From an uncultured Granulosicoccaceae bacterium (GTDB lineage: Bacteria; Pseudomonadota; Gammaproteobacteria; Granulosicoccales; Granulosicoccaceae): DNA of 41,743 nt. Within the stretch, counting starts at the first letter, position 1, and the number at the start of each line of letters is the position of its first letter. Location: contig CALFCF010000080.1 in the NCBI GenBank assembly GCA_937951345.1, positions 1-41,743 on the forward strand. The letters run 5' to 3'. The notes beneath the pieces were generated by a model. That model saw only the letters and a list, made by a program, of their open reading frames with translations, made no database searches and had not been told where the DNA came from. The position numbers and the translations under genes are program-made. Positions 28,525 to 41,434 of this stretch are shown here, one piece after another.

Positions 28525-28598
28525 TGTATGTGATTGAACGGTGAACAGGTTCTCGCCGGATGCTGCGTATAGCAGCGCCTGAATGTTAAACTTGAGTG

Positions 28599-30545
28599 AT
28601 GCAATTTCCCGAATCTTTTGATGTCATTGTCGTAGGAGGTGGCCACGCCGGTACTGAGGCGTCGCTGGCGGCTGCGCGTGCGGGTGCGCGCACCTTGTTG
28701 CTGACACATAACATTGAAACCCTCGGGCAGATGAGTTGTAACCCGGCGATAGGGGGTATTGGCAAAGGGCATCTGGTTAAAGAGATCGATGCGCTGGGCG
28801 GCATCATGGGTCGTGCTGCAGATGCTGCCGGTATCCATATCCGCACGCTAAACGCGAGTAAAGGTGCAGCAGTAAGAGCAACACGTGCGCAGTCCGATCG
28901 CAGTCTTTATAAAGCTTTTGTGCGTAAAGCACTGGAGCAGCAACCCGGTTTGACTTTGTTTCAACAGGCTGTTGCAGATTTAACGTTAACAGGCGACCGT
29001 GTTACGGGTGTCGTGACGGAAACCGGCATCAGTTTTAAAGCCGCTGCTGTGGTGCTGACAGCCGGCACCTTCCTGGCTGGAAAAATTCATGTTGGTGAAG
29101 CGACGACTGCAGCAGGTAGGGCAGGTGATCCTGCATCAACACGCCTGGCTGAAAAGCTTCGCGAACTTCCCTTTAATGTGGAGCGTCTTAAAACCGGTAC
29201 ACCACCGCGTATAGACGGACGCACTATCGATTACACATCGTTAGAAGAACAGCCGGGTGATGATCCGCGGCCGGTTTTCTCTTACATGGGTTCGCGTGAA
29301 GATCATCCACAACAAGTGGTTTGTCATATCACCCATACCAATGTCGAAACGCATGAGCTGATCAATAATTCGCTATCGCGTTCACCACTTTTCTCTGGCC
29401 AGATAGAGGGTGTCGGCCCACGCTATTGCCCGTCCATCGAGGACAAAGTCGTGCGCTTTGCTGATAAACAATCGCATCAGATATTTATCGAGCCAGAAGG
29501 ATTAAACACGCCGGAGATTTACCCCAACGGCATCTCAACCAGTCTGCCGTTTGATGTGCAAATTGCACTGGTGCGTTCGATAAAGGGATTTGAATCGGCT
29601 CATATCACGCGTCCCGGCTATGCCATTGAATATGATTTTTTTGACCCGCGTGATCTGCGTGACACGCTTGAGACCAAGTGTATAAACGGATTGTTTTTCG
29701 CTGGACAGATCAATGGAACAACCGGCTATGAAGAAGCAGCAGCGCAAGGACTGCTTGCCGGAGTCAATGCAGCTCGTCAGACCAAAGATCTCGATGGTTG
29801 GTCGCCGCGACGTGATCAGGCTTACATCGGTGTGTTGGTCGATGACCTGATTACCCGTGGCACGCAAGAACCGTATCGCATGTTCACCAGCCGGGCGGAG
29901 TACCGTTTACTCTTGCGTGAAGACAATGCGGATGCTCGACTGACACCGGTAGGGCGAGAGCTCGGACTGGTTGATGACCTTCGTTGGCAGGCCTTTGACG
30001 AGAAACAACGCAGTATCAATAAACTGGAAAGCTACTTACCTTCTTATTGGATACGACCCGGCGATGCGCTGGCATCTAAGCTTGAACAAAACACTGGCTT
30101 TTCGTTATCCCGCGAAAGACGCTACAGCGAGTTGCTGAAAATGCCGGAGATAAACCTCAATCATTTGATTGCGTTAAGTGGTGCAGATGAGTTGACTGGC
30201 TTTCCTGAAGCGGTGATTGAGCAGGTTGAAATACGTTGTAAGTATGCCGGTTATCTTGATCGCCAGCGCGATGATATTGAACGCACAGCCCGCCAACAGG
30301 CCATCAAGCTACCGGCTGATTTTGATTATGCGAAAGTCAGTGGTTTGTCGACTGAAGTACGTCAAACACTTGAAAAGCAACGCCCTGATAACATCGGTCA
30401 GGCGTCGCGCCTGCCGGGTGTTACACCGGCTGCAATTTCGTTGTTACTGGTACAACTAAAAAAAGGCCTTCGTAGTCCGGCCCGGCAAGGCACAAGCACC
30501 CGGGATGATGGTCAATCGACGGATGCCTTAGAAATCAGTGTCTGA
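28599..30545 (+). CDS. mnmG: tRNA uridine-5-carboxymethylaminomethyl modification enzyme MnmG
   Basis: MnmG is the FAD-dependent partner of MnmE in U34 modification of tRNA. The N-terminal Rossmann motif [15 protein letters not shown] is followed by the family signature [26 protein letters not shown], and [21 protein letters not shown] is the second signature near residue 370. The C-terminal helical domain ending in [18 protein letters not shown] is complete, followed by a 26-residue polar tail. At 648 residues it is slightly longer than the usual 630. I chose the ATG at 28599 rather than the GTG just before it. Its last 8 bp overlap the rsmG start. Confidence 0.98.
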   Translation: MQFPESFDVIVVGGGHAGTEASLAAARAGARTLLLTHNIETLGQMSCNPAIGGIGKGHLVKEIDALGGIMGRAADAAGIHIRTLNASKGAAVRATRAQSDRSLYKAFVRKALEQQPGLTLFQQAVADLTLTGDRVTGVVTETGISFKAAAVVLTAGTFLAGKIHVGEATTAAGRAGDPASTRLAEKLRELPFNVERLKTGTPPRIDGRTIDYTSLEEQPGDDPRPVFSYMGSREDHPQQVVCHITHTNVETHELINNSLSRSPLFSGQIEGVGPRYCPSIEDKVVRFADKQSHQIFIEPEGLNTPEIYPNGISTSLPFDVQIALVRSIKGFESAHITRPGYAIEYDFFDPRDLRDTLETKCINGLFFAGQINGTTGYEEAAAQGLLAGVNAARQTKDLDGWSPRRDQAYIGVLVDDLITRGTQEPYRMFTSRAEYRLLLREDNADARLTPVGRELGLVDDLRWQAFDEKQRSINKLESYLPSYWIRPGDALASKLEQNTGFSLSRERRYSELLKMPEINLNHLIALSGADELTGFPEAVIEQVEIRCKYAGYLDRQRDDIERTARQQAIKLPADFDYAKVSGLSTEVRQTLEKQRPDNIGQASRLPGVTPAAISLLLVQLKKGLRSPARQGTSTRDDGQSTDALEISV

Positions 30546-31245
30546 ACGGCCCCTGTCCGATCATGTACCTGCTGCTAAGAGCGGATCTGATCAGAAAAAC
30601 GTTTTACACGCGTTGTTATCTGAAGGTCTCGCCGATCTCGAGATTGATCTCAGTCAACACCAGCTACAACAACTCCTGAGTTACCAGCAACTTCTATCAC
30701 GCTGGAACAAGGTCGTTAATCTGACGGCAGTTCGCAATCCTGCTGAAATGATCTCGCGTCATTTGCTGGATGCGCTTTCGATTCTGCCGGTTATCCGCTC
30801 GCACCTGCTGAACGCTGATTCAACACAACTGCGTATTCTCGATATGGGTAGTGGCGCCGGCTTACCCGGGATTCCACTGGCTATTGCTGATTCCCGTCTG
30901 GAAGTGACTATGGTGGATAGTGCTGCGCGCAAGACGCGCTTCATACGTCAGGCGATAGCAGAGCTCAATATTGCAAACGCAACAGTTATCCACAGCCGGG
31001 TGGAAGATCTGACAATCGATGCCTTTCCTTGTCTGGTGGCAAGAGCGTTTTCAACACCAGTTGATATAATCAATAAAAGTGGACACCTTTGCACGCCCGG
31101 TGGCTGTTTTGTTCTGATGATGGCGCACACCGGTGACAAACTTGATCATTTGCCATCCGGTTACAAACTTAAGGGTGTTAAAACGTTGAACGTTCCGAAC
31201 GAGACAGCCCTCAGAACAGTCGCATTATGCAAACGCTGTGAGTAA
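30538..31245 (+). CDS. rsmG: 16S rRNA (guanine-527-N7)-methyltransferase RsmG
   Basis: RsmG is an SAM-dependent methylase that modifies G527 of 16S rRNA, and loss of it gives low-level streptomycin resistance in other bacteria. The 235-residue protein has [26 protein letters not shown] and the SAM motif [16 protein letters not shown], then [13 protein letters not shown] and ARAFS. It starts with GTG at 30538, overlapping the last 8 bp of mnmG, so it is translationally coupled to it. The first about 20 residues are extra relative to E. coli. The order mnmG-rsmG-parA-parB is the classical origin arrangement. Confidence 0.96.
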   Translation: MSERPLSDHVPAAKSGSDQKNVLHALLSEGLADLEIDLSQHQLQQLLSYQQLLSRWNKVVNLTAVRNPAEMISRHLLDALSILPVIRSHLLNADSTQLRILDMGSGAGLPGIPLAIADSRLEVTMVDSAARKTRFIRQAIAELNIANATVIHSRVEDLTIDAFPCLVARAFSTPVDIINKSGHLCTPGGCFVLMMAHTGDKLDHLPSGYKLKGVKTLNVPNETALRTVALCKRCE

Positions 31246-31301
31246 ATGATCGTTGCGGGTAATAAATATTGCCGGCAGAGTGCGACATTGTTAACAAGTC
31301 A

Positions 31302-31330
31302 TTGTGTAACGTACGGATTCAGACAATAAT
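31302..31330 (+). promoter_or_regulatory. Possible parAB promoter
   Basis: TTGTGT (31302-31307) and AATAAT (31325-31330) are spaced by 17 bp in the 112-bp gap before parA. The -35 is weak and the -10 has 5 of 6 matches. Confidence 0.35.
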
Positions 31331-31357
31331 TTGTACAACGACAGCCAGCGAAACTGA

Positions 31358-32203
31358 ATGATGGGCAAAATTATCGCCGTAGCCAATCAGAAAGGAGGCG
31401 TTGGTAAAACCACCACCAGCGTCAACCTTGCCGCTGGCTTGGCCAGCCTGCATGAACGCGTATTGCTGGTCGATATCGATCCGCAGGGCAATGCCACTAT
31501 GGGATGTGGCATTGATAAATTCTCGCTGGAAGCCACTGTGTCAGATTTGCTGCTGGGTGATATAACCCTCGAGCAGCTCGCCCTCAACGTTGATGCCGGG
31601 CAGCGTCATAAAGGCTGGGATCTACTGCCCGGCAATTCCGATTTAACAGCCACTGAAATCGAACTACTGGAGATGCCGGAGCGTGAGCGACGGCTCGCTG
31701 AAGCGCTGCTTACTGCACGCGATCATTACGCTTATGTGTTGATCGACTGCCCGCCGGCGCTGAATATCCTGACCTTAAATGCGTTTGTTGCAGCCGACAG
31801 CGTGTTGGTGCCGATCCAGTGTGAATACTATGCGCTCGAAGGTTTGTCGGCATTGCTACAAACTGTCGATGATGTACGCGAAGCGGTTAATCCGGAGTTA
31901 CATATTGAAGGGCTGCTGCGCACGATGTTTGATTCACGTAATCGCCTGGCAAATGATGTATCAGACCAGTTGATTCAACATTTTGGCGAACAGGTGCTGG
32001 CGACGGTTATACCGCGCAATGTGCGTCTGGCAGAGGCGCCCAGCCACGGCATGTCGGTGGTTAGCTATGACCAGACATCGCGTGGCGCGTTGGCCTATCT
32101 GGCGTTGGCCGGGGAGCTGGTGCGTCGCCAGCCTTTAGCGACGGTTGTGACAACGGATGATACCCGGCAGTCCCGTCCGGAATACGAAGCAGAGCCCGGT
32201 TAA
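31358..32203 (+). CDS. parA: Chromosome partitioning ATPase ParA (Soj)
   Basis: ParA is a deviant Walker-type ATPase that, with ParB and parS, moves sister origins apart. The 281-residue protein starts (M)[28 protein letters not shown], containing the deviant Walker A KGGVGKTT with its signature lysine. [15 protein letters not shown] follows, and [11 protein letters not shown]-type Walker B reads [17 protein letters not shown]. The absence of an N-terminal helix-turn-helix marks it as the chromosomal short form rather than a plasmid type Ia ParA. Two tandem ATG codons (31358, 31361) could start it. parB follows after about 70 bp, and parS sites lie near dnaN. Confidence 0.98.
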   Translation: MMGKIIAVANQKGGVGKTTTSVNLAAGLASLHERVLLVDIDPQGNATMGCGIDKFSLEATVSDLLLGDITLEQLALNVDAGQRHKGWDLLPGNSDLTATEIELLEMPERERRLAEALLTARDHYAYVLIDCPPALNILTLNAFVAADSVLVPIQCEYYALEGLSALLQTVDDVREAVNPELHIEGLLRTMFDSRNRLANDVSDQLIQHFGEQVLATVIPRNVRLAEAPSHGMSVVSYDQTSRGALAYLALAGELVRRQPLATVVTTDDTRQSRPEYEAEPG

Positions 32204-32272
32204 CATCGGGCATCATTACAGCAACCGGGATTGCATAACCCCGGTTTATAACGGTTTAACCGGTAGAAAGTG

Positions 32273-33265
32273 ATGGTTAAAAAAGGTGGACTCGGTACAG
32301 GTGTCGATACACTCCTCAGAGGATCGACACGTCAGCGCAACAAACAGCGGCTGCAGGATACGCCGGCTAAAGATTCTGCCAGGGTAACCGAACCGTCGAA
32401 TCTCGCAACACGAGAGCGACCCCGGGCGTCGGTTGTTGACCTGCCGCAGGACACGACCAAAGCGGTTGCTGGTGGTGACCGTTTAGTTAATCTGGCGCTC
32501 GATCAAATCAGCCCCGGTGGCTATCAGCCGCGGCGGCAGTTCGATGAAACTGCCCTTAAAGAGTTGGCGGACTCGCTGCAACAGCAAGGTCTGGTGCAAC
32601 CGATACTGGTGCGCCCTTATGCCGGGCGTTATGAGCTGATTGCCGGTGAGCGCCGTTGGCGTGCCGCGCAGATTGCCGGTCTGGAGAGTATTCCGGCCAT
32701 CGTCCGTCAGCTGGATGACCAGTCAGTAGCGGCCGTGTCGCTGATTGAAAACATTCAGCGAAAGGATCTTAACGCGTTGGAGGAGGCTCATGCACTGCAG
32801 CGCCTGCGTGATGAATTCGGTATGACACAAGAGGCGGTGGCCGAGGCTGTAGGCCGCTCGCGCAGTGCAGTGACCAACCTGTTGCGCCTGTTGGAATTGC
32901 ACGAAGAGGTAAAAATGTTACTTGAGAAGGGTCAGCTTGATATGGGACACGCGAGGGCGCTTCTCTCGCTACCCGGTCAGCAACAACCCGGGATCGCACA
33001 GCAGGTTGTTGCCAAGGGACTCTCGGTTAGGGCCACTGAGGCACTGGTTCGCGAGCAATTGCCGGGTGGAAAGTCGACGTCCGGCACTAAACGAAAAGCC
33101 GGAAGAACAGCCTCAGACCCTAATGTTCAGTCACTCGAGCGCAGGCTCGGTGACATTCTGGGTGCTCAGGTGACGATAAATCCAACAACGGGTGGTGGTG
33201 GAAAACTGGAAATTTCCTACAACTCTCTGGATGAACTTGATGGCATTATCGAGCACATAAAGTAG
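32273..33265 (+). CDS. parB: Chromosome partitioning protein ParB (Spo0J)
   Basis: ParB is a CTP-dependent clamp that loads at parS and spreads on flanking DNA. The 330-residue protein begins MVKKGGLGTGVDTLLRG, where the family has its ParA-activating N-terminus. A variable linker follows. Then come the CTPase/ParB-N domain (ISPGGYQPRRQFDE, QGLVQPILVR, YELIAGERRWRAAQIAG, IENIQRKDLNALEEA), the helix-turn-helix (MTQEAVAEAVGRSRSAVTNLLRLLEL) and a C-terminal dimer domain (LGDILGAQVTIN...GGGKLEISY). I chose the ATG at 32273, with GAAAG upstream, over the GTG at 32270. The matching parS sites are at 19006 and, degenerate, at 18389. Confidence 0.98.
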   Translation: MVKKGGLGTGVDTLLRGSTRQRNKQRLQDTPAKDSARVTEPSNLATRERPRASVVDLPQDTTKAVAGGDRLVNLALDQISPGGYQPRRQFDETALKELADSLQQQGLVQPILVRPYAGRYELIAGERRWRAAQIAGLESIPAIVRQLDDQSVAAVSLIENIQRKDLNALEEAHALQRLRDEFGMTQEAVAEAVGRSRSAVTNLLRLLELHEEVKMLLEKGQLDMGHARALLSLPGQQQPGIAQQVVAKGLSVRATEALVREQLPGGKSTSGTKRKAGRTASDPNVQSLERRLGDILGAQVTINPTTGGGGKLEISYNSLDELDGIIEHIK

Positions 33266-33836
33266 CTCACAGCGGCAAAGCTGACGATTGCAAATCAAGA
33301 CAATCAGCACTCAGATTAGTGCCTGGCGAAACCGGCACGTGCAATCAACTTGTTCTGCTCGGTAGTCGGTACTTTGCAGCTTGACCGCAGTAAGCTTCGA
33401 ACCTATACTTCCGCCCCATCAAATCGCAGTTCGGCAGCGTCTGAAACTTTGCCTCGACAACGGCCGGGGCAACACATGCTCAGTAGAAACTTTCCCGGGG
33501 ATACCCTGTTGGTACCTGATTAGGTTACCGGCACGTTTCAATCCGGTGAAACGAGCACTGCACTATGCCTCAGCAGGTTGTCTCACGTTTTCACTGATAA
33601 TCACGGTCCTGCCGGTTGGTTTCACGGACGGGATCTGTCGGACGAAACGGCTCGTACGATAGAGACAGCGCGAGATATGGGTGCCCGGCGTGCAAGAACA
33701 CGCCAACTGCGATAGTAACGATTTCTGAAATTTGAACCGGTAAGGTACACATCATCTAACACCGACGTGTGGCAGATTTTGCGTACCTAACGCTGTTTTA
33801 GCGACATCCGGCGGTTGATGACACTGGGGATCACTG
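33266..33836 (+). other. parB-atpI intergenic region with long atp leader
   Basis: This 571-bp gap holds a good sigma70 promoter (33381-33409) and then about 420 nt of untranslated leader before atpI. In the leader, CGTTTCA (33534-33540) and TGAAACG (33547-33553) form a perfect 7-bp inverted repeat around ATCCGG, resembling parS half-sites pushed apart or a simple hairpin. Frames inside, such as 33381-33662, look spurious. No terminator with a T-run follows parB. Confidence 0.5.
33381..33409 (+). promoter_or_regulatory. ATP synthase operon sigma70 promoter
   Basis: TTGACC (33381-33386) and TATACT (33404-33409) are exactly 17 bp apart, each with 5 of 6 matches to consensus. It is the best promoter in the window, about 428 bp before atpI and in the right direction. 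Confidence 0.75.
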
Positions 33837-34253
33837 ATGGCTCAGGCTACAGGAAAACTCACAGGTGTCCGCACCGTCAGGAAAGGGCAGCCGCCCGTCG
33901 TGCGCAGTGTATTGCTCTATCAGGGTATCGGTTGTGTGGTTGTATCGCTCACCGGCCTTCTTTGGGGGGTCGTCGCAGCCTACTCTGCTTTACTGGGTGG
34001 GCTCGTGTGTCTTGTGCCTAACTGCTATTTTGCATACAGGGCGTTCAAATTTCAGGGTGCCAGGGCTGCGCGACATATCGTGCGCTCGTTTTACGCAGGT
34101 GAAGCCGGAAAAATTATGCTTACGGCACTGCTTTTTGCACTTGTGTTTTCTCGGGTTAGCCCTATAAACGCTTTGGCAGTTCTGTTGGGTTTCGGTGCTA
34201 TACAGCTGGTTCACTGGCTGGTCCCGATCGTGCAGAGCAGGCCTGCAAAATGA
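33837..34253 (+). CDS. atpI: ATP synthase protein I
   Basis: AtpI is a small membrane protein thought to help assemble the c-ring. The 138-residue product has four predicted membrane segments: VLLYQGIGCVVVSLTGLLW, AYSALLGGLVCLVPNCYFAYRAF, MLTALLFALVFSRV and ALAVLLGFGAIQLVHWLVPIV. The charged cytoplasmic N-terminus and the pattern LLGGLVCLVPNCYFAYRAF are typical of proteobacterial AtpI. GGGGA lies about 7 nt before the ATG at 33837. It is the first gene of the atp operon, 56 bp before atpB. Confidence 0.93.
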   Translation: MAQATGKLTGVRTVRKGQPPVVRSVLLYQGIGCVVVSLTGLLWGVVAAYSALLGGLVCLVPNCYFAYRAFKFQGARAARHIVRSFYAGEAGKIMLTALLFALVFSRVSPINALAVLLGFGAIQLVHWLVPIVQSRPAK

Positions 34254-34297
34254 TGAAACAGATATTTTGAATTCCGACAAACCGGAAGTCAGCATAA

Positions 34298-35155
<858 letters not shown>

Positions 35156-35228
35156 TGTAACAGCCGCAAGCAGAGCTTCCGACTATCGATTATCAAAGCC
35201 TGCGGTAACCACTTGTAGTGATAAGACG

Positions 35229-35555
<327 letters not shown>

Positions 35556-35611
35556 GCAAACGAGTTGAAAACGGGTTGTTACAACACACCCGTTATTGAC
35601 AGGAGACAAAC

Positions 35612-36082
35612 GTGAATCTGAATCTTACGTTGCTGGGCCAGATGATATCGTTCGCGATCTTCGTCTTGTTCTGCATGAAATATGTCTGGCCGCCAATTAT
35701 GGCGGCGCTTGAAGAGCGTCAGAACAAGATCGCACAGGGTCTGGCAGATGCTGAACAGGGCGCGCAGCGTCGTGAAGAAGCTGAAGCTGAAATCGACCAG
35801 ATGCTAACTGATGCAAAAGCACAGGCTGCCGATATCGTTGCGCAAGCTCAAAAGCGTGGTAACGAAATCATTGAAGAGTCAAAAACCGGAGCTCGCTCTG
35901 AAGGTGAACGACTCAAGCTGGCGGCACAAGCTGATATCGAGCAGGAAGTCGTGCAAGCCCGTGAATCACTGCGACAGCAGGTTGGAAATATTGCTGTCAG
36001 TGGCGCGAGCAAAATTCTCGGTCAGGAAATTTCACCTGACTCGCACGCAAAAATTATCGACGAACTGGTAGAGCAAATTTAA
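35612..36082 (+). CDS. atpF: ATP synthase F0 subunit b
   Basis: Subunit b forms the peripheral stalk dimer that holds F1 against rotation. The 156-residue protein is the standard length. It has a single N-terminal membrane helix (NLTLLGQMISFAIFVLFCMKYVW) followed by a long charged coiled coil (PPIMAALEERQNKIAQGLADAEQGAQRREEAEAEID...) and a delta-binding C-terminus. It starts with GTG at 35612 (MNLNLTLLGQ), with AGGAG about 7 nt upstream. It sits between atpE and atpH, as in the classic operon. Confidence 0.97.
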   Translation: MNLNLTLLGQMISFAIFVLFCMKYVWPPIMAALEERQNKIAQGLADAEQGAQRREEAEAEIDQMLTDAKAQAADIVAQAQKRGNEIIEESKTGARSEGERLKLAAQADIEQEVVQARESLRQQVGNIAVSGASKILGQEISPDSHAKIIDELVEQI

Positions 36083-36125
36083 CTCTCTACCGGAAATCAA
36101 TGGCTGGCTAGCCTGGTAAACGACT

Positions 36126-36659
36126 GTGGCAGACTTCAAAACAGCAGCAAGACCGTACGCTAAAGCGGTATTTGAAATGGCACGTGAATCCGGCAACTTC
36201 GATGTGTGGTCGGATCGTTTGCAGTTTCTATCATCGGCCGTACAGTCGCCCGATCTTGCTTCCATGCTTGATACACCGAACATCACACATCAACAACGTT
36301 CCGAGTTACTCGAGAAAGTTGCTGGTGATCGGCTGGACGATCAGGGTCGAAACTTCGTCAGATTGATTGCGGAGAACAATCGAGTCGATCTGATGCCTGA
36401 TATCGCCGGCATATTTGATGGACTCAAGATGGAAGCCGAAGGTGAGATAGAAGCGCAGGTTACAACCGCTTTTGAATTAACCGGCGATCAAAGCGACAAG
36501 ATTGCAGGTGCGCTAGCGAAGCGACTGAACCGTAAGGTGCGCATCATCAGTAACGTCGACAGTGATCTAATCGGCGGTGCCATTATCCGTGCGGGTGATC
36601 TTGTTATAGATGGTTCGGTCAAAGGACGACTGGCGAAGATGTCGAGCCAGTTGCAATAA
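36126..36659 (+). CDS. atpH: ATP synthase F1 subunit delta
   Basis: Subunit delta connects the b-dimer to the top of the alpha3beta3 head. The 177-residue protein starts with GTG at 36126 (MADFKTAARPYAKAVFEMA, the family signature) and ends with GGAIIRAGDLVIDGSVKGRLAKMSSQL, the conserved C-terminal block. The ribosome site is weak. It lies 43 bp after atpF. A 159-bp spacer with several dyads separates it from atpA, which is longer than in most atp operons. Confidence 0.97.
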   Translation: MADFKTAARPYAKAVFEMARESGNFDVWSDRLQFLSSAVQSPDLASMLDTPNITHQQRSELLEKVAGDRLDDQGRNFVRLIAENNRVDLMPDIAGIFDGLKMEAEGEIEAQVTTAFELTGDQSDKIAGALAKRLNRKVRIISNVDSDLIGGAIIRAGDLVIDGSVKGRLAKMSSQLQ

Positions 36660-36679
36660 ACCGGACACGAAGAGTACGT

Positions 36680-36791
36680 AAACAAACCACAGTGCCTGAG
36701 CACTTTTTCATTTGCACAACGGTTTGTTTAAAACGAATTTACGACGTAAACAGTCCAAGTCAATTTAGATTCCTGCACCGTTTAAAACGGT
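36680..36791 (+). other. Nested dyads in the atpH-atpA spacer
   Basis: AAACAAACC (36680-36688) pairs perfectly with GGTTTGTTT (36721-36729). Inside that, AGTGC-CTGA-GCACT (36691-36704) is followed by TTTT, like a short intrinsic terminator. Downstream, ACCGTTT-A-AAACGGT (36777-36791) is a perfect dyad close to the atpA ribosome site. This could be an attenuator, an RNase processing site or an mRNA stability element. Confidence 0.45.
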
Positions 36792-36818
36792 TGACGGGAA
36801 AGTCAGGGGAAATAAGAG

Positions 36819-38360
36819 ATGCAACTCAACCCATCTGAAATCAGTGAGCTGATCAAGGAACGTATCGGTAACTTCGAAGCGGCTGCAGAAGCCAAAACCG
36901 AAGGTACGATCGTCAGCCTGAATGACGGTATTGTCCGCATACACGGCCTGTCTGATGTAATGTCAGGAGAAATGATCGAATTCGACGGTGGTCTCTTTGG
37001 ACTGGCATTGAACCTCGAGCGTGACTCGGTCGGTGCGGTTGTTCTGGGTGATTACGAAGGGCTGTCTGAAGGCGACAAGGTACGTTGTACCGGACGCATT
37101 CTGGAAGTGCCGATCGGTGAAGGGCTGCTTGGACGAGTAGTTGATTCACTCGGTACGCCAATTGATGGCAAAGGACCGATTGATGCTGCAGGCTCGGCAC
37201 CAATTGAAAAAGTTGCACCGGGTGTTATCGAGCGTCAATCAGTTTCTCAGCCGGTACAAACCGGTCTTAAATCTATCGACGCCATGGTGCCGATCGGTCG
37301 TGGGCAACGCGAACTGATCATAGGTGACCGCCAGACCGGTAAAACTGCTGTAGCGATCGATGCGATCATCAACCAGAAAGGCACCGGCGTTAAATGTATT
37401 TACGTTGCGATTGGTCAGAAGCAATCGACAATCGCGAACGTTGTAGCGAAACTCGAAGAATACGGCGCAATGGATCACACCATTATTGTCGCGGCCGGTG
37501 CATCAGACTCTGCGGCAATGCAGTACATCGCTCCTTATTCCGGTTGCAGCATGGGTGAATACTTCCGCGACCGCGGTGAGGATGCACTGATTGTTTATGA
37601 TGATTTAACCAAACAGGCATGGGCTTACCGTCAGGTATCGCTTCTGTTACGTCGTCCACCAGGTCGTGAAGCCTATCCGGGTGACGTTTTTTATCTGCAC
37701 TCGCGTTTGTTGGAACGAGCTGCACGCGTAAACCCCGAGTACGTCGAGAGAGAAACCAACGGTGAGGTCAAAGGCCAGACCGGATCACTGACAGCACTGC
37801 CAATTATCGAAACGCAGGCTGGTGACGTATCTGCATTCGTACCGACCAACGTAATCTCGATTACCGATGGTCAGATCTTCCTTGAAACGGACTTGTTTAA
37901 CGCCGGTATACGTCCGGCGATCAACGCAGGTTTGTCTGTATCGCGGGTAGGTGGTGCGGCACAAACAAAAATAATCCGTAAGCTCGGTGGTGGTGTACGA
38001 CTGGCACTGGCGCAATATCGTGAACTAGCGGCATTTGCACAGTTTGCATCTGACCTTGATGAAACAACACGTGCGCAGCTTGAACGTGGTCAGCGCGTCA
38101 CCGAACTAATGAAACAAAAGCAGTACACACCTCTGTCAGTTGCCGAAATGGGTGTATCGCTATACGCCGCTAACGAAGGCTACCTTGATGACATTGATGT
38201 CACCAAGATCGGTGATTTTGAAGAAGGACTGTTTGCGCATATGCGCAGCAATCATCAGGATCTCCTTGATCAGGTAAATGATGCCGGTGATTATGATGAC
38301 AACATCGAAGCGGCCTTCAAGAGTGCAGTTGAAGCATTCAAGAGCAACGGCTCCTGGTAA
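36819..38360 (+). CDS. atpA: ATP synthase F1 subunit alpha
   Basis: Subunit alpha carries the non-catalytic nucleotide sites and alternates with beta in the F1 head. The 513-residue length is the same as in E. coli. It has the N-terminal delta-binding helix [16 protein letters not shown], the P-loop [15 protein letters not shown], the alpha signature [17 protein letters not shown] and the arginine-finger region. The C-terminus ends [18 protein letters not shown]. An AGGGGA ribosome site precedes the ATG. The two structured dyads upstream could adjust its level relative to the F0 genes. Confidence 0.99.
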   Translation: MQLNPSEISELIKERIGNFEAAAEAKTEGTIVSLNDGIVRIHGLSDVMSGEMIEFDGGLFGLALNLERDSVGAVVLGDYEGLSEGDKVRCTGRILEVPIGEGLLGRVVDSLGTPIDGKGPIDAAGSAPIEKVAPGVIERQSVSQPVQTGLKSIDAMVPIGRGQRELIIGDRQTGKTAVAIDAIINQKGTGVKCIYVAIGQKQSTIANVVAKLEEYGAMDHTIIVAAGASDSAAMQYIAPYSGCSMGEYFRDRGEDALIVYDDLTKQAWAYRQVSLLLRRPPGREAYPGDVFYLHSRLLERAARVNPEYVERETNGEVKGQTGSLTALPIIETQAGDVSAFVPTNVISITDGQIFLETDLFNAGIRPAINAGLSVSRVGGAAQTKIIRKLGGGVRLALAQYRELAAFAQFASDLDETTRAQLERGQRVTELMKQKQYTPLSVAEMGVSLYAANEGYLDDIDVTKIGDFEEGLFAHMRSNHQDLLDQVNDAGDYDDNIEAAFKSAVEAFKSNGSW

Positions 38361-38403
38361 CAGCGTAGCTGGAAGTCATCGCTCACTCTAACGGGACACA
38401 CTA

Positions 38404-39267
38404 ATGGCAAGCGGCAAAGAAATACGCACGCAGATCAAGAGTATTCAGAATACTCAAAAGATCACCAAGGCCATGGAAATGGTCGCAGCGAGTAAAATGC
38501 GTAAAGCGCAGGATCGCATGGCGGCTAATCGGCCGTATGCAACACGCATGAAAAGTGTTGTTGGGCACATTGCGTCTGCAAACATAGAGTACCTCCATCC
38601 GTACCTTAAGGACCGCGACAGCGTTAAACGTGTCGGGTTTATTGTGGTATCGACAGACCGCGGACTATGTGGCGGTTTGAACACCAACGCTTTCAAAGCA
38701 GCCGTTTCTGCAATGAAAGAGTGGCAGGATCAGGGTGCTGAAATTGATCTTTGCACTATCGGGCGTAAAGCTAACGGTTTCTTCTCGCGGATCGGTGCCA
38801 ACATCGTTGGTCAGGTGGACGGATTAGGTGATGCACCTGAACTGGCCAAGCTGGTCGGTACGATAAAAATCATGCTGGACGCTTACGACGAAGGCCGTCT
38901 GGATCGTCTCTACCTGGTGGAGAATGAATTCGTTAATACCATGACCCAGACGCCGCGTGTTCAGCAGTTGATACCGGCAGAACCTGATGTAGATGAAAAA
39001 CTCGGTCACCACTGGGATTACATTTACGAACCCGATTCCAAAACCGTCGTTGACCATGTGATGACACGTTACATTGAATCGCTGGTTTATCAGGCGGTGG
39101 TTGAGAATGTTGCTTGCGAGATGTCTGCGCGAATGCTCGCGATGAAAAATGCATCAGACAATGCCGGTGATTTCATCAGTGAATTGCAAACCAAATACAA
39201 CAAAGCTCGTCAGGCGGCGATCACTCAGGAAATATCCGAGATCGTTGGCGGCGCGGCCGCAGTTTGA
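38404..39267 (+). CDS. atpG: ATP synthase F1 subunit gamma
   Basis: Subunit gamma is the central rotor shaft. The 287-residue protein matches E. coli in length. It has the N-terminal helix [39 protein letters not shown], the [16 protein letters not shown] motif and the C-terminal helix [45 protein letters not shown]. It begins 43 bp after atpA. A small TCTGT/ACAGA hairpin (39268-39284) follows its stop before atpD. Confidence 0.99.
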   Translation: MASGKEIRTQIKSIQNTQKITKAMEMVAASKMRKAQDRMAANRPYATRMKSVVGHIASANIEYLHPYLKDRDSVKRVGFIVVSTDRGLCGGLNTNAFKAAVSAMKEWQDQGAEIDLCTIGRKANGFFSRIGANIVGQVDGLGDAPELAKLVGTIKIMLDAYDEGRLDRLYLVENEFVNTMTQTPRVQQLIPAEPDVDEKLGHHWDYIYEPDSKTVVDHVMTRYIESLVYQAVVENVACEMSARMLAMKNASDNAGDFISELQTKYNKARQAAITQEISEIVGGAAAV

Positions 39268-39304
39268 TCTGTTTTATATACAGACTAGCTGCAAACGAAA
39301 TTAA

Positions 39305-40744
<1,440 letters not shown>

Positions 40745-40806
40745 TAACCGTTAGTAACGGCAGTCACAGCACACAATAAAAGCGTTCTGTAAGAGGCAAT
40801 TTACGC

Positions 40807-41223
40807 ATGGCAGCTACAATGCAGGTTGATATCGTCAGCGCTGAAGCCGAGATTTTCTCGGGTGAAGCCACCATGGTGATTGCCTCGGCGGAACTCGGTG
40901 AAGTGGGTATCGCACCCGGTCACACACCGCTGATTACACGCATCCGTCCGGGTGAAATTCGTGTACAACAACCGGATGACGGTGAAGAAATCGATGTTTA
41001 TGTATCCGGCGGCATCCTCGAGGTGCAACCTTACGTCGTCACAGTTCTTGCTGATACTGCGCTACGTGCAGACGACATAGACGAAGCGGCTGCGCAAAAA
41101 GCAAAAGACGAAGCGGAGGCTGCATTGGCTGGTAAAAGTGGCGAAATCAATTTCGCTGACGTGCAACGTCAGTTGGCGGAAGCGTCCGCACAGCTTCAGT
41201 TGGTCAAGAAACTGCGTCGTTAA
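40807..41223 (+). CDS. atpC: ATP synthase F1 subunit epsilon
   Basis: Subunit epsilon sits on the foot of gamma and can inhibit ATP hydrolysis through its C-terminal helices. The 138-residue product has the N-terminal beta sandwich ([65 protein letters not shown]) and the two-helix C-terminal domain ([16 protein letters not shown]...[17 protein letters not shown]), so the inhibitory domain is intact. It is the last gene of the operon. Confidence 0.98.
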   Translation: MAATMQVDIVSAEAEIFSGEATMVIASAELGEVGIAPGHTPLITRIRPGEIRVQQPDDGEEIDVYVSGGILEVQPYVVTVLADTALRADDIDEAAAQKAKDEAEAALAGKSGEINFADVQRQLAEASAQLQLVKKLRR

Positions 41224-41262
41224 TTCGCGTTTTTACGCGCTCTACACTTGACCGGTAAGGCT

Positions 41263-41285
41263 GCCCATTTACGTCTGAAATGGGC
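41263..41285 (+). terminator. Hairpin after the atp operon
   Basis: GCCCATTT-ACGTCTG-AAATGGGC is a perfect 8-bp stem with a 7-nt loop, 40 bp after atpC. The flanking AGGCT and AGCCT can extend the structure. It lacks a T-run, so it may be a Rho-dependent end or a 3'-stabilising hairpin between the convergent genes. Confidence 0.4.
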
Positions 41286-41434
41286 TGGATAAGCCTGCAC
41301 CCCTCTCTGAAATTCCCGTCTTATAGTCTTTCCCGTATCTGCAATGCCGGATCGGGAATGCTCTATCGATTTAGTGGTCTGCAATTGCGCATTGTTCTTA
41401 AATTGAGCATCACAATCCGTTTTTAAAAACGTTG

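Noticed and set aside
33381-33662. 93-codon frame before atpI
   Set aside because: It starts at the TTG of the -35 element itself and its product has no family resemblance.
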